Shown here one piece after another: positions 28,501 through 37,300 of a DNA stretch of 64,000 nucleotides. Position 1 is the stretch's first letter. Each line of letters opens with the position of its first letter. The translations under genes and the position numbers were made by a program. This stretch comes from G965261775 sp965261775 (GTDB lineage Bacteria; Pseudomonadota; Gammaproteobacteria; Eutrophobiales; Eutrophobiaceae): the NCBI GenBank assembly GCA_965261775.1, contig OZ253477.1, positions 558,001 through 622,000 on the forward strand, given 5' to 3'. The notes beneath the pieces are model-generated. The model searched no databases. It was not told the origin of the DNA and saw only the letters and a program-made list of their open reading frames with translations.

Positions 28501-29613
28501 TTAATTGAGGCGTGAATAGAGTTTGCATCTTTGCAGATAGGCTTCTCTCGCGATCCGCATGTCTTCAATAAAGGCTTCCAGTTTATCCATTGTCAATGCC
28601 TGTGGCCCGTCAACCAGTGCCTTTGCGGGATTCGGGTGAAAATCAACCAATACCATATTAGCACCGACAATCACGCCTTGGGCCGCGGCATGTATTACAT
28701 CCAGTATGCCCTCAGGTCCGGATTCGTGAGATCCCACTGAGTGGGACGGGTCAATACAGACCGGCATGTGCGTCAGACGTTTCACGACCGGTACATGGGC
28801 AAAATCGACAAGATTACGATGCGGGTCGCCCATATTCGTTTTCATTCCCCGCAAACAGAATATGACATCATGATTACCTTCACTTGCCAGATATTCGGCA
28901 GCGTTCAGAGATTCTTCAAGCGTGATGCCAAATCCCCGTTTAATTAGTACCGGAAACTGACACTGCCGACCGACTCCCTTCAGCAATTCAAAATTCTGCG
29001 TATTGCGTGTTCCAATCTGTAGCATGATACCAGTGGGATTGCCAGCTTCTTCCAACGCCTGGCTAATTTCGCTGATATGGGCATCGTGCGTAATTTCCAT
29101 TGCGATCACCTTGATACCGTATTTACCCGCCGACTCAAACACATACGGCAAACACGATTTTCCATGACCCTGAAACGAGTAAGGATTTGTGCGCGGTTTG
29201 TAAGCCCCCATGCGGGTGCAATTCAGGCCAAGTTCACTGACTCCCCGCATCATGGTTTCAACATGTTCGGGCGTATCCACCGCACAAAGCCCCGCAAAAA
29301 TATGAAATTCATCCTGGCTGAAACGCACACCATTATAATCAAAATAATTATCCCGTGTATCCTCTTTATGCCGACCAAGTACTCGATACTCACGCGACAC
29401 CCGAAATACATGCTCAACAATAGGAAAGGTGCTTATATAAGCGGCATCCAGCGACAGCGTATTACCAATAAGATACAATTCAGTCAGGCGTTGCTGGATA
29501 CCGGTTTCATCGTGCGTCCGTATCGTAATATTTGGTAAACTGCTCAGATATTTGAACAGATCTTTAAATTCAGTACTGTTTTTATCTGCATTTGGCCTTA
29601 AAATTATGATCAT
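28501..29613 (-). CDS. 3-deoxy-7-phosphoheptulonate synthase, type I-beta
   Basis: First enzyme of the shikimate pathway, joining phosphoenolpyruvate and erythrose-4-phosphate. The 370-residue product has an N-terminal ferredoxin-like regulatory domain (residues 1-70) as in Thermotoga maritima DAHP synthase, followed by the TIM barrel with MGAYKPRTNPYSFQGHG near 157, LIKRGFG near 240, FCLRGMKT near 268 and CIDPSHSVGSHE near 302. The KPRTxPYSFQG pattern marks the I-beta group rather than AroF/G/H. It converges with dksA (12 bases between stops) and is divergent from the aspartic protease gene. Confidence 0.9.
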   Translation of the reverse strand: MIIILRPNADKNSTEFKDLFKYLSSLPNITIRTHDETGIQQRLTELYLIGNTLSLDAAYISTFPIVEHVFRVSREYRVLGRHKEDTRDNYFDYNGVRFSQDEFHIFAGLCAVDTPEHVETMMRGVSELGLNCTRMGAYKPRTNPYSFQGHGKSCLPYVFESAGKYGIKVIAMEITHDAHISEISQALEEAGNPTGIMLQIGTRNTQNFELLKGVGRQCQFPVLIKRGFGITLEESLNAAEYLASEGNHDVIFCLRGMKTNMGDPHRNLVDFAHVPVVKRLTHMPVCIDPSHSVGSHESGPEGILDVIHAAAQGVIVGANMVLVDFHPNPAKALVDGPQALTMDKLEAFIEDMRIAREAYLQRCKLYSRLN

Positions 29614-29650
29614 CGTAAAAATCTTCTTTTATAGTTGACGGAACAATATT

Positions 29651-30316
29651 ATGAATACGGTTGATAAGCATAAACTATTCCTGCTCTGTTTTTTAGTCTC
29701 CATTATCATAAATCCCTCTATCTACGCTCTTGAAAAAATAAAGGTCAACGGATTATTCAAGGACATGGCCGTTGTAACCGTTGACGGAAAACAACACGTA
29801 TTGAAAAAAGGCGTGCGCGGTGTCAAGGGGATATTATTAATTGAAGGAAACAGCAAAGAAGCTATCTTTGAGATAGACGGTCAACAAAAAACCTATACTC
29901 TGGACACCGGGATAGGCAACAATTTTGCGAAACCTGAAACAGGGGAAAAACTGACTATCACTCAGGACCCCCGCGGCATGTTTAATATCAACGGCTCCAT
30001 CAACGGCTTCTCCGTTCCCTTCCTCGTGGATACGGGCGCGACATTCGTCTCCATGAACGGCATCACAGCTAAACGACTCGGCATTGACTATAAACTTGAG
30101 GGGCAAAAAAGCTCTGCCTACACGGCTTCCGGTATCAGTGACGTTTATCTTGTCAATCTCAAGCGGGTTAGAATCGGCGATATTGAACTGCATAATGTGC
30201 AAGGCTCTGTCCATGACGGCAGTTTTCCGGTAGAGACATTGCTTGGCATGTCCTTTCTGAAAAGGCTCCAAATGAAGCGGGAAGGACGTGTACTGAATCT
30301 TGAAAAAAAATACTGA
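29651..30316 (+). CDS. retropepsin-like aspartic protease, exported
   Basis: A 221-residue protein with a signal sequence (LFLLCFLVSIIINPSIYA, cleavage near residue 27) and a C-terminal single-lobe aspartic protease domain (TIGR02281 type). The catalytic aspartate is in PFLVDTGATFVSM near residue 127, and LLGMSFLKRLQMKREG near 200 is the second family motif. Such single-lobe enzymes act as dimers. The N-terminal half (KINVNGLF-like, KGVRGVKG) is a beta-rich region of unknown role. Substrate is unknown. Confidence 0.87.
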   Translation: MNTVDKHKLFLLCFLVSIIINPSIYALEKIKVNGLFKDMAVVTVDGKQHVLKKGVRGVKGILLIEGNSKEAIFEIDGQQKTYTLDTGIGNNFAKPETGEKLTITQDPRGMFNINGSINGFSVPFLVDTGATFVSMNGITAKRLGIDYKLEGQKSSAYTASGISDVYLVNLKRVRIGDIELHNVQGSVHDGSFPVETLLGMSFLKRLQMKREGRVLNLEKKY

Positions 30317-30338
30317 GCCCCGTTCAGACAAAGTGCTT

Positions 30339-30884
30339 TTACCGTTTATTATCCCAAAGGATATCCCGACCGCCCTGCTCCCGGTTCAGATACCGCGCTA
30401 TCACAAAGAGCAAATCCGATAGCCGATTGATATAACACCGGGTCTGCAGATTGATGTCTTCGTTACGCCCCAGTAATACCAGAGTGCGCTCCATCCTACG
30501 GCAAACACTCCTGGCCAGGTGGCAGAGAGCGGCAGAACTGGACCCACCGGGCAATATAAATTCTCTCAGCGCAGGTAAGGTACTGTTATAACCGTCAATC
30601 AATGCTTCAAGCTGCTCCACACAACCCGGGTCAATGATGACGCTGCCCGGCATCGCTAGTTCACTGCCAATATCAAGCAAACGATGTTGTATATCAAGCA
30701 AACAACGCGAAATATCTTCGGGTACGCCATTTGCCTCAAGCACACCGATCAGGCTGTTCAACTCATCAATACTGCCGAGCACTTCAATACGTCGACTTGA
30801 TTTCTCAATACGTCCGCCGGTGGCAAGCGCAGTCGTACCCTTATCACCAGTGCGTGTGTATAAACGGCTCGGTCCGCTGCCCAT
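30339..30884 (-). CDS. cob(I)alamin adenosyltransferase, PduO type
   Basis: Makes adenosylcobalamin from cob(I)alamin and ATP. The 181-residue product has the ATP motif YTRTGDKGTT at residues 9-18, VLGSIDELNSLIG near 35, FILPGGSSSAA near 109, ARSVCRRMER near 125 and the cobalamin-side INRLSDLLFVIARY near 150. These are the PduO/MMAB-family motifs, not those of CobA. It ends 22 bases from the aspartic protease stop and starts one base from the next gene, so it is coupled with the BtuF-like gene. Confidence 0.93.
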   Translation of the reverse strand: MGSGPSRLYTRTGDKGTTALATGGRIEKSSRRIEVLGSIDELNSLIGVLEANGVPEDISRCLLDIQHRLLDIGSELAMPGSVIIDPGCVEQLEALIDGYNSTLPALREFILPGGSSSAALCHLARSVCRRMERTLVLLGRNEDINLQTRCYINRLSDLLFVIARYLNREQGGRDILWDNKR

Positions 30885-30885
30885 C

Positions 30886-31812
30886 TCAATCAGACCCGTA
30901 ATTTATAACAGGTACCGACCTGTCTGGCAAATGATGAACATCGGGACAAAAGACATGCGCCATCATTTCCAATCCATCGATCAACCTTGGCCCGGGGCGA
31001 CTGAAATACGCGTTGCCATCCATCACATATACTTTCTCCTTTCTAACGGCATTCAATTCAACCCAGCCTTCTTTGGCGGCAAGTATCGGCATATCAACAA
31101 GTGTTCTTTTCAAGTCATAACCACAACAGGCGATAAACAGAACATCTGGATCAACACCAACAACAGCATCCCAACTCAACGTCGTTGACGGTTCACGTTT
31201 ATGGCCTAATAAACTGACACCGCCAGCATATTCTATCAACTCGGGGGTCCAGTGCCCGGCATTAAACAGCGGGTCAATCCATTCCAGAAACACCACGCCC
31301 GGACGTGCTTCGACCGCACTGTATTTCTCTGTTCGTTCAATCACTTTATCGGCACGTACTTTTAATTGTTGCATGGCCTCCGTCGCCTGCGTTTCAAACC
31401 CTGTTGCCTCACCGATAAGCAGGAAGGTATCAAACACATCCTGCAGACTCATCGGTTGCAGATTAATGATCTGCACATTTCCGGGAAGATAGCGAATTGC
31501 CTCCACCACTTCATCCTCTGCCACGGCGCAGACCTCGCAAAGCGACTGCGTGATAATAAAATCCGGTTCCAATGCTTTCAACACATCCATATCCAGATGA
31601 TAAATCGCCTGCGCCGTGACGAGTTGTTGACGAACGGCCTCATCAATTTGAATACTATCGGCATTTTTGGGGATTAAACTTTTGGTAACGTCAGGCAGGT
31701 TTCTGACAAATAAGGGATAGTCACACCCATGGCTGACACCGACCAGATATTTTCCCAATCCCGTCTGACAAACAATCTCGGTCGCGCTGGGTAACAGAGA
31801 CACAATTCTCAT
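30886..31812 (-). CDS. BtuF-like cobalamin-binding protein without signal peptide
   Basis: A 308-residue protein of the periplasmic-binding fold shared with BtuF (COG0614). It starts MRIVSLLPSATEIV, with no signal peptide, and contains GVSHGCDYP near 25 and EWIDPLFNAGHWTPELI near 190, typical of this BtuF-like subgroup. The true BtuF sits in the periplasm with an ABC partner (BtuCD), neither of which is seen here. Neighbours are a cobalamin adenosyltransferase and a B12 receptor, so a cobalamin role is likely. An exported start farther upstream was not seen. Confidence 0.85.
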   Translation of the reverse strand: MRIVSLLPSATEIVCQTGLGKYLVGVSHGCDYPLFVRNLPDVTKSLIPKNADSIQIDEAVRQQLVTAQAIYHLDMDVLKALEPDFIITQSLCEVCAVAEDEVVEAIRYLPGNVQIINLQPMSLQDVFDTFLLIGEATGFETQATEAMQQLKVRADKVIERTEKYSAVEARPGVVFLEWIDPLFNAGHWTPELIEYAGGVSLLGHKREPSTTLSWDAVVGVDPDVLFIACCGYDLKRTLVDMPILAAKEGWVELNAVRKEKVYVMDGNAYFSRPGPRLIDGLEMMAHVFCPDVHHLPDRSVPVINYGSD

Positions 31813-31866
31813 ACCAAATCCTTATACAATGGACCCCCTTCCCTCCGCCACGGTCATGTCGGAGCC

Positions 31867-32406
31867 TCAAGCAGGTTGTGTTTCCCCGTCCCGTTTCAGC
31901 CAGTATCTTCCGGCGTATTCCCAGGAACCGAACAGAATGCCGGCATAAAATAAATCCCCCGCCAGTGTATTGCCGTAGAAAGGTATCGCCCGGACAAAAC
32001 AAAATATCAGACCATCCATCGTCAAAGGATAATACAAGCCCGTGGCCCACAAAGTGAAATTCGACAGCACAAACAGGATCGTTGCCGAGGCAGTAGCGGA
32101 GATCCCTATTCTGATAACAGTGCGTCTTTTGGACAGCGTACAGCGTCCGACAAACGCGCTCAATGCGAAACTGAGATAGACAGACAGCATGATAAAGATA
32201 TTGTAGAAGCCAATAAAGAAATCACTGATGAATAAGGCCAGGACAGGGACCAGCCAGGATCGACGGTCGGACAGGTAGGCACCGGCAAAAAGCCCCAGAG
32301 CACCAATCGGCGCAAAATTCATCGGGTGCGGCAACAGGCGCAAGACAACCGCCAGAATGATCAGGAAATAAAAAAATATCTGTTTTTCAATCAATGATCT
32401 GTTCAT
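31867..32406 (-). CDS. DUF6580-family membrane protein, possible ECF S component
   Basis: A 179-residue membrane protein with five to six hydrophobic helices (for example FFYFLIILAVVLRLLPHP, ALGLFAGAYLSDR, FFIGFYNIFIMLSVYL). The N-terminal RLLPHPMNFAPIGALGLF is the DUF6580 signature. Such proteins often lie beside B12 receptors and resemble S components of energy-coupling factor transporters. It sits between the BtuF-like and btuB genes, so it could carry cobalamin or a precursor across the inner membrane, though no ECF ATPase is in the window. Confidence 0.8.
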   Translation of the reverse strand: MNRSLIEKQIFFYFLIILAVVLRLLPHPMNFAPIGALGLFAGAYLSDRRSWLVPVLALFISDFFIGFYNIFIMLSVYLSFALSAFVGRCTLSKRRTVIRIGISATASATILFVLSNFTLWATGLYYPLTMDGLIFCFVRAIPFYGNTLAGDLFYAGILFGSWEYAGRYWLKRDGETQPA

Positions 32407-32430
32407 ACAGGAGCCATGTTATTCCATTGG

Positions 32431-32716
32431 TCAATAAAAAGAAAGTCCTGTGCCGGTTTTCTTGGCATCAGATTCAAATTTCCATTTTAATGCCTCAAAC
32501 ATATGACTGTCCCGCGGAAACATCAGCCCTGGAATGTCTGTTTAAAAATCCGGTAAAGTTTCCAACAATACCCGCGCCGATTTCCGTGATCTGCTCACCC
32601 GGAGAAAGAGATATCGGTGAATAAATCCAGCGATGATAATTTTTGGCAAACGACATCGCTTCCATATCCTTGCCGAAGTAGCCCTGCCTACCGATCATGT
32701 TTTGCCTGTTCCACAC
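32431..32716 (-). pseudogene. SAM-dependent methyltransferase remnant, truncated and frameshifted
   Basis: The minus strand reads 73 codons containing SFAKNYHRWIYS and EIGAGIVGNFTGFL, the N-terminal part of a class I SAM methyltransferase (motif I). The frame then breaks, and a second frame resumes with MFEALKWKFESD and ends at 32431. The full family is over 200 residues, so most of the gene is gone. It lies between DUF6580 and btuB. Confidence 0.55.
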
Positions 32717-32748
32717 ACGTACGCTACCTTTTCACCAAATAATATTTA

Positions 32749-34641
32749 TCAAAACGTCAAACCGATACCGGCAAACGCGCCAATACCCGGCGCAGTATAA
32801 CTGTAGATGTCCTCATAGGCTTCATCCAGGAGGTTGTCAATCCTGCCGAAAAAACGGACATGTTCGTTCAATTGATAGCTTGCAGTGAGGTTAATCAGCG
32901 TATAGGCGCTCAAAGTGGTCCGGAAGATATCCCGTTGCCGTCCATGATAGTTTATGGCCATATTGAGATTTGCCCTGTCATCATAAAAAGCATAATTTAA
33001 ATTCAGGCTGGCGATATGTTTGGGACGTCTGAGCAGCTCCTGGTCATCCGCGTCATCGGCGCGCATAAAGGTATAGGCGCCTTTAATATCCAGATGCTGC
33101 AAAGGAGACAGGGAAAAGGTCAATTCCAGTCCATCAATCCTGTTCGTACCCTCAAGATTGGTCACGGTTCCGAAACCATAAATCAGATCTGTAATACGAT
33201 TTCTGAAATACGTCAGATCCGCCTTCAGGCGTCCGTCAAAAAAACTCCTTTCAAGGCCAACATCCCATCCTTTTGAGGACTCCGGTCTCAAGTCGGGATT
33301 ACCGGTAAACGTCGCAAAGGTGCCGAACAACTCGGTCAGCGTTGGATTTTTGACCCCGGTGCCATAGGCGACATGCCATCTGATCTTACCCGCGGGCGGC
33401 TTGAATGCCGTTGTGATGCGATAAGTGGTGGCGTCATCAAAAATATCGCTGCTGTCGTCATGGCGCGCACTGACCGATATAAACAGGCGTTTCAGCAATG
33501 CCACCCGATATTCACCCGCATAACTCCGGGTAATATAGCTCACCTCGTCGCCGTTACGAAGGGATCTCCCTTTAGCTACATCCTTTTCATATTCATACAG
33601 AAACGAAAAATCATTCACTGAATTCCATAAATTCCAGGAGCCGAAATCACTCTTCCAGGTATATTTGCGCTTGTCGCCGTTTGAGAATGAATCATCACGG
33701 CGAGGGCGGGTAAAATCACTGCGATAGCGGGTATTTTCAAACGAGACGTGGTTCACCCAGCGCCCGTCAAAAAGCGCCAGACGTGCCCTCGCCTGCTGAT
33801 AAACCTGATCGACATCCGTCCGATTACCGGCTTCATCCACCACAACCACGGACGGTTGCGGATCGGTTTCCGTTTTGGCCTTGACAATACGATGCACATA
33901 ACTCAAAGCAACCGTGTTGTTCGGGGTAAAACCCAGTTTCAGATCGTAGGTACGGTTACGGTGACCATCCTCCTCATCCCCGTCCCGGGCGATATTGATG
34001 CCATCGGTGCGCAATATCCCGGCGTGCAGATTTATATCGATCAGGGAATTTCCCCAGGCAACATTCAGACTCGTTTTTCCCGTGTCAAATGATCCGCCCT
34101 GTAAGTCGGCATTGACCGCGAGCGGCCCTGCCCCTTTTTTGGTAATGATATTGATCACCCCGCCAATCGCGTCACTCCCCCACAAGGCGCTTTGCGCCCC
34201 GCGCAAAATTTCAACCCGCTCAATGTTATCCGCCGTAAGAAACTCGAATTCAAACTCAGAGAGGGCGGGGTTATTCGCTTCAATACCGTCAATAAAGACC
34301 AATGTGTGATTCGCCTCCGCGCCGCGTATCCTGATACTGGTCTTTGTGCCGAAGGAGCCGCTTCGCTGGAAAGCCAGACCCGGCACTTCTCTCAGAATAT
34401 CCGCCAAAAACGTTGTGCCGCGTCGTTTGATATCATCGGCCGTAATCACGGTCACGACGGCACCGGCCTCTGTCCTGTCAACCGGACTCAGGGAGGCTAC
34501 CACAATATAGTCCGCAGGGGTTTCAATATCCTCCGCAGAGAATGAAACTGATGCATATAAAAAGCTAAAAAGGATAATTATCCCGAAATGAGTGAACATT
34601 GATTTTTTACGAATCATATAAATTTTTTTTGACCATAACAT
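32749..34641 (-). CDS. btuB: TonB-dependent receptor, BtuB-like
   Basis: Outer-membrane receptor of 630 residues, likely for cobalamin. A signal sequence lies at about 15-35 (FGIIILFSFLYASVSFSA); the TonB-box-like YIVVASLSPV follows, then the plug (TFLADILREVPGL, IRIRGAEANHTLVFIDG, GAQSALWGSDAIGGVINI), then a beta-barrel with many short strands and the C-terminal Phe (GIGAFAGIGLTF). The small barrel and the neighbouring B12 genes point to BtuB; a siderophore receptor is the alternative. I found no B12 riboswitch upstream. Confidence 0.88.
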   Translation of the reverse strand: MLWSKKIYMIRKKSMFTHFGIIILFSFLYASVSFSAEDIETPADYIVVASLSPVDRTEAGAVVTVITADDIKRRGTTFLADILREVPGLAFQRSGSFGTKTSIRIRGAEANHTLVFIDGIEANNPALSEFEFEFLTADNIERVEILRGAQSALWGSDAIGGVINIITKKGAGPLAVNADLQGGSFDTGKTSLNVAWGNSLIDINLHAGILRTDGINIARDGDEEDGHRNRTYDLKLGFTPNNTVALSYVHRIVKAKTETDPQPSVVVVDEAGNRTDVDQVYQQARARLALFDGRWVNHVSFENTRYRSDFTRPRRDDSFSNGDKRKYTWKSDFGSWNLWNSVNDFSFLYEYEKDVAKGRSLRNGDEVSYITRSYAGEYRVALLKRLFISVSARHDDSSDIFDDATTYRITTAFKPPAGKIRWHVAYGTGVKNPTLTELFGTFATFTGNPDLRPESSKGWDVGLERSFFDGRLKADLTYFRNRITDLIYGFGTVTNLEGTNRIDGLELTFSLSPLQHLDIKGAYTFMRADDADDQELLRRPKHIASLNLNYAFYDDRANLNMAINYHGRQRDIFRTTLSAYTLINLTASYQLNEHVRFFGRIDNLLDEAYEDIYSYTAPGIGAFAGIGLTF

Positions 34642-35150
34642 AATGTAAATCCATCAAAGCAATAAGGTTTCAGATACAACGATCAGGCAACAAAAACAGG
34701 CTGATATTCTGGTTTTCGACCCAAGTTACCAACTGTCTGAATCATTTCGGCAACGTATCGGTAGCACCCATCATCAATCCGGACAGCTTTCCCTCAGGGG
34801 CGAGCCCTGTTCTGACCGTTCCTTATTTTCAGCAACTTTAATTACAGTCAGTCGCCCACGCTTTCAAAAATTACGAACCCCGTTGGGGCCTGCTACTCTT
34901 ATTATACCACCATCTATAAAAAATTGCGATGTTGTATGTCGTCTCACCTCTTTGCCTCTACCCCAACCCGCTAACGCAGGTCCAGTGGCAATGGATACAG
35001 GAAAACCTGCCCGAAATTCAGGCTTCATCAAAAATTAAGGGAATGATATACATAAAGCTACACAGTAAGGGGCATCCATTCCCCGCATTAACACATGCGT
35101 TGTGAAGTCATTTTTTATCAAGCTCTTCCCTTGATGAAGGTTGCTTATTT
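34642..35150 (-). other. gene-poor region upstream of btuB with a broken reading frame
   Basis: No intact gene over 60 codons. On the minus strand one frame from an ATG at 35028 reads 54 codons to a TGA at 34866 (KPEFRAGFPVSIATG at its start), then 29 more codons with no stop to 34774 (including VIKVAENKERSEQG). I do not recognise the product. A perfect CAGGG-gcgag-CCCTG stem lies at 34795-34809. The region presumably also holds the btuB promoter. Confidence 0.35.
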
Positions 35151-35441
35151 TCACTTTTCAACCTTAGCTAATAAATCCTGGTGAGTACCTGCAGCTTTCA
35201 TATTATTACATGCAGCCTGGTGAGTACCTGCAGCTTTCATATTATTACATGCAGCATATTAATAGCTGTAAGAAGTACCAACGGTTTTTGAGTAGGATAG
35301 TTTGTCAATTCTGGATGATTCTCACGCAAAGCATCTATAATCTAATAATCCCTTATTACAGGTTTCTGTGTAATAACTTTTGTCATCTTCCTTAATTTCA
35401 ATATCGCTAAAACCATGCTTGCGTGTTAAATAGGATTGTGC
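35151..35441 (-). pseudogene. unidentified protein-coding remnant with two compensating frameshifts
   Basis: The minus strand reads SYLTRKHGFSDIEIKEDDKS from 35441, then a different frame reads DALRENHPELTNYPTQKPL (from 35335), then the first frame resumes with the duplicated AACNNMKAAGTHQ and ends LLAKVEK stop at 35151. All three pieces look like coding sequence and join if two small indels are undone. I do not recognise the family. No start or ribosome site was found at the 5' end, so it is also truncated. Confidence 0.5.
35177..35255. repeat. 39-bp perfect tandem duplication
   Basis: Two exact copies of a 39-base unit (35177-35215 and 35216-35254) plus one base. The unit starts CCTGGTGAGTACCTGCAG. 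Thirty-nine bases is 13 codons, and on the minus strand it encodes AACNNMKAAGTHQ twice inside the decayed gene. Both copies are identical, so the duplication is recent. Confidence 0.95.
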
Positions 35442-35603
35442 CTTTTATTTGTTGAATAACTTGCTGTTGGATCACAGTGTAAAGACTACTGGGTTTGCCT
35501 CCGACGCTATCCATTAATATATGGAACCAAATCCCTCCATTGTCACGGGAACAGCTATCATTTATATTGTTACCATCCACAATTCATACAGGTAACCAAC
35601 AAC
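35442..35603. other. spacer before the OFA transporter gene
   Basis: About 160 bases with no gene I can support. It must contain the promoter of the OFA transporter gene at 35604 unless that gene is read from farther upstream; I cannot pick out clear -35 and -10 boxes. Confidence 0.3.
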
Positions 35604-37289
35604 ATGCTGGAATTGTTATCCAAAAAACATATTGTTGCCAAGGAAGGCTTTAATCGCTGGCTGATTGCCCCTGCTGCCCTGGGTATCCATCTCTGCATCG
35701 GTTCGGTTTATGCATGGAGCTTATTCAATCCCGCCCTGATAAAACGCTTGGGTGTTGTTACCAGCGCCGCCGACGACTGGTCGTTGACCAGCGTCGTCTG
35801 GATATTTACCGTCGCGATTATCTTTCTTGGCCTGTCCGCCGCCGTCGGCGGGAAATGGCTGGAAAAGGTCGGTCCCAGAATGGTGGGCGTCGTTTCGGCA
35901 TGTTGCTGGGGCGGCGGTTTCATCGTTGGGGGTATCGGTATCCTGACAGGTCAACTCTGGTTACTGTATCTCGGTTACGGCGTCATCGGCGGCTGTGGCC
36001 TTGGTCTTGGCTATGTCTCGCCCGTTGGCACCTTGATCCGCTGGTTCCCTGACCGGCGAGGGATGGCGACCGGTATTGCCATTATGGGATTTGGCGGCGG
36101 GGCTATGATCGCCAAATTCATGATCGAACCTTTTATCAGGTTTTTTTATAAAGCGCCCGACTATCTCGGCAGTATTGATGACGTTACATTGACGACGGAG
36201 GGTGGGAGACGTCTTGCTGAAACAGCTAATGGCCTGCAGGAAGTTGTCATCATAGGTGCCAATGATGTCTCCAATATGATTGTTTCCGGCGACATGGGCG
36301 TCTATGCTGTCGGGACAGGGACGGTCGGCGTGGCTCAGGCGTTCTTCACTCTGGGCGTTATTTATTTTCTTGTCATGATGCTGGCCGCGTTCGCCTACCG
36401 TATCCCGCCAGAAGGCTGGAAACCGGAAGGCTGGAAACCTCCCCCGGAAGACAAACGACACGAAATGATTACCCGCCACAATGTACATATTGACGAAGCC
36501 CTGAAAACGCCCCAGTTTTACCAGCTCTGGATCGTACTATGCTTTAACGTAACGGCCGGTATCGGCGTGCTGGCCGTCGCCAAAACCATGATGAATGAAA
36601 TCTTCGGTACCACCCTGCCGAATATCGTTGATTTCGGTTTCGCCTCGACCTATGTCCTGATGATCAGCCTGTTCAATATGATTGGGCGTTTTATCTGGGC
36701 GAGTGCTTCAGATTACCTGGGACGGCGCAATACCTATTGGGTATTTTTTACCCTTGGGATCGTTTTGTATTGTTCAATCCCTTACACCGCGCAGCAGGTC
36801 AGCGTCAATCCATCCGTAGTCTGGTTGATCTATTTTTACGCTGCCACAATGCTCATCTTTACGATGTACGGCGGTGGTTTCGCGACCATTCCAGCCTATC
36901 TGGCTGATATCTTTGGCACCAAATTCGTCGGCGGCATACACGGTCGCCTGTTGACGGCTTGGGCAAGCGCCGGGGTCTTCGGCCCACTCGCCATTACTTC
37001 CCTGCGTGAAATATCAGTTAAAAACGCCATTGAGGATTTGGTTCAAAAAATCGATCCGGCGACTTTTCAGGCAACATTCGGTACCGGCCTTGACCAACTC
37101 GATTCGCTTGTCTCTGCTAAAACCGTCACCATCGGTAAACTCATGGAAATTGCGCCGACCGGCACTATCAACCCCACTTCCGGGCTTTACAACACGACCA
37201 TGTACCTGATGGCCGTGCTGCTGTTCGTTGCGTTGGTGTCAAATGCCCTGATAAGACCGGTGCATCCAAAACACCACATGAAAGAATAG
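35604..37289 (+). CDS. OFA-family MFS transporter (oxalate/formate antiporter-like)
   Basis: A 561-residue inner-membrane carrier of the OFA group with about 12 hydrophobic helices. Family features are GSVYAWSLFNPAL near residue 33, the loop RWFPDRRGMATGIAIMGFGGG near 148, the central loop PPEGWKPEGWKPPPED, the second-half loop SASDYLGRRNTYW near 375 and PAYLADIFGTKFVGGIHGR near 435. The group carries oxalate, formate or other small acids; the substrate cannot be told. A formate ligase gene lies 12 kb away, but linking the two is speculation. It is followed by a small membrane protein 11 bases later. Confidence 0.88.
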   Translation: MLELLSKKHIVAKEGFNRWLIAPAALGIHLCIGSVYAWSLFNPALIKRLGVVTSAADDWSLTSVVWIFTVAIIFLGLSAAVGGKWLEKVGPRMVGVVSACCWGGGFIVGGIGILTGQLWLLYLGYGVIGGCGLGLGYVSPVGTLIRWFPDRRGMATGIAIMGFGGGAMIAKFMIEPFIRFFYKAPDYLGSIDDVTLTTEGGRRLAETANGLQEVVIIGANDVSNMIVSGDMGVYAVGTGTVGVAQAFFTLGVIYFLVMMLAAFAYRIPPEGWKPEGWKPPPEDKRHEMITRHNVHIDEALKTPQFYQLWIVLCFNVTAGIGVLAVAKTMMNEIFGTTLPNIVDFGFASTYVLMISLFNMIGRFIWASASDYLGRRNTYWVFFTLGIVLYCSIPYTAQQVSVNPSVVWLIYFYAATMLIFTMYGGGFATIPAYLADIFGTKFVGGIHGRLLTAWASAGVFGPLAITSLREISVKNAIEDLVQKIDPATFQATFGTGLDQLDSLVSAKTVTIGKLMEIAPTGTINPTSGLYNTTMYLMAVLLFVALVSNALIRPVHPKHHMKE

Positions 37290-37300
37290 GAGAGATTATC

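Noticed and set aside
34997..35011. CAGGAAAACCTGCC on the plus strand resembling the B12-box of cobalamin riboswitches
   Set aside because: It has one extra A relative to the consensus, none of the other conserved riboswitch blocks are present upstream, and the strand is wrong for btuB.
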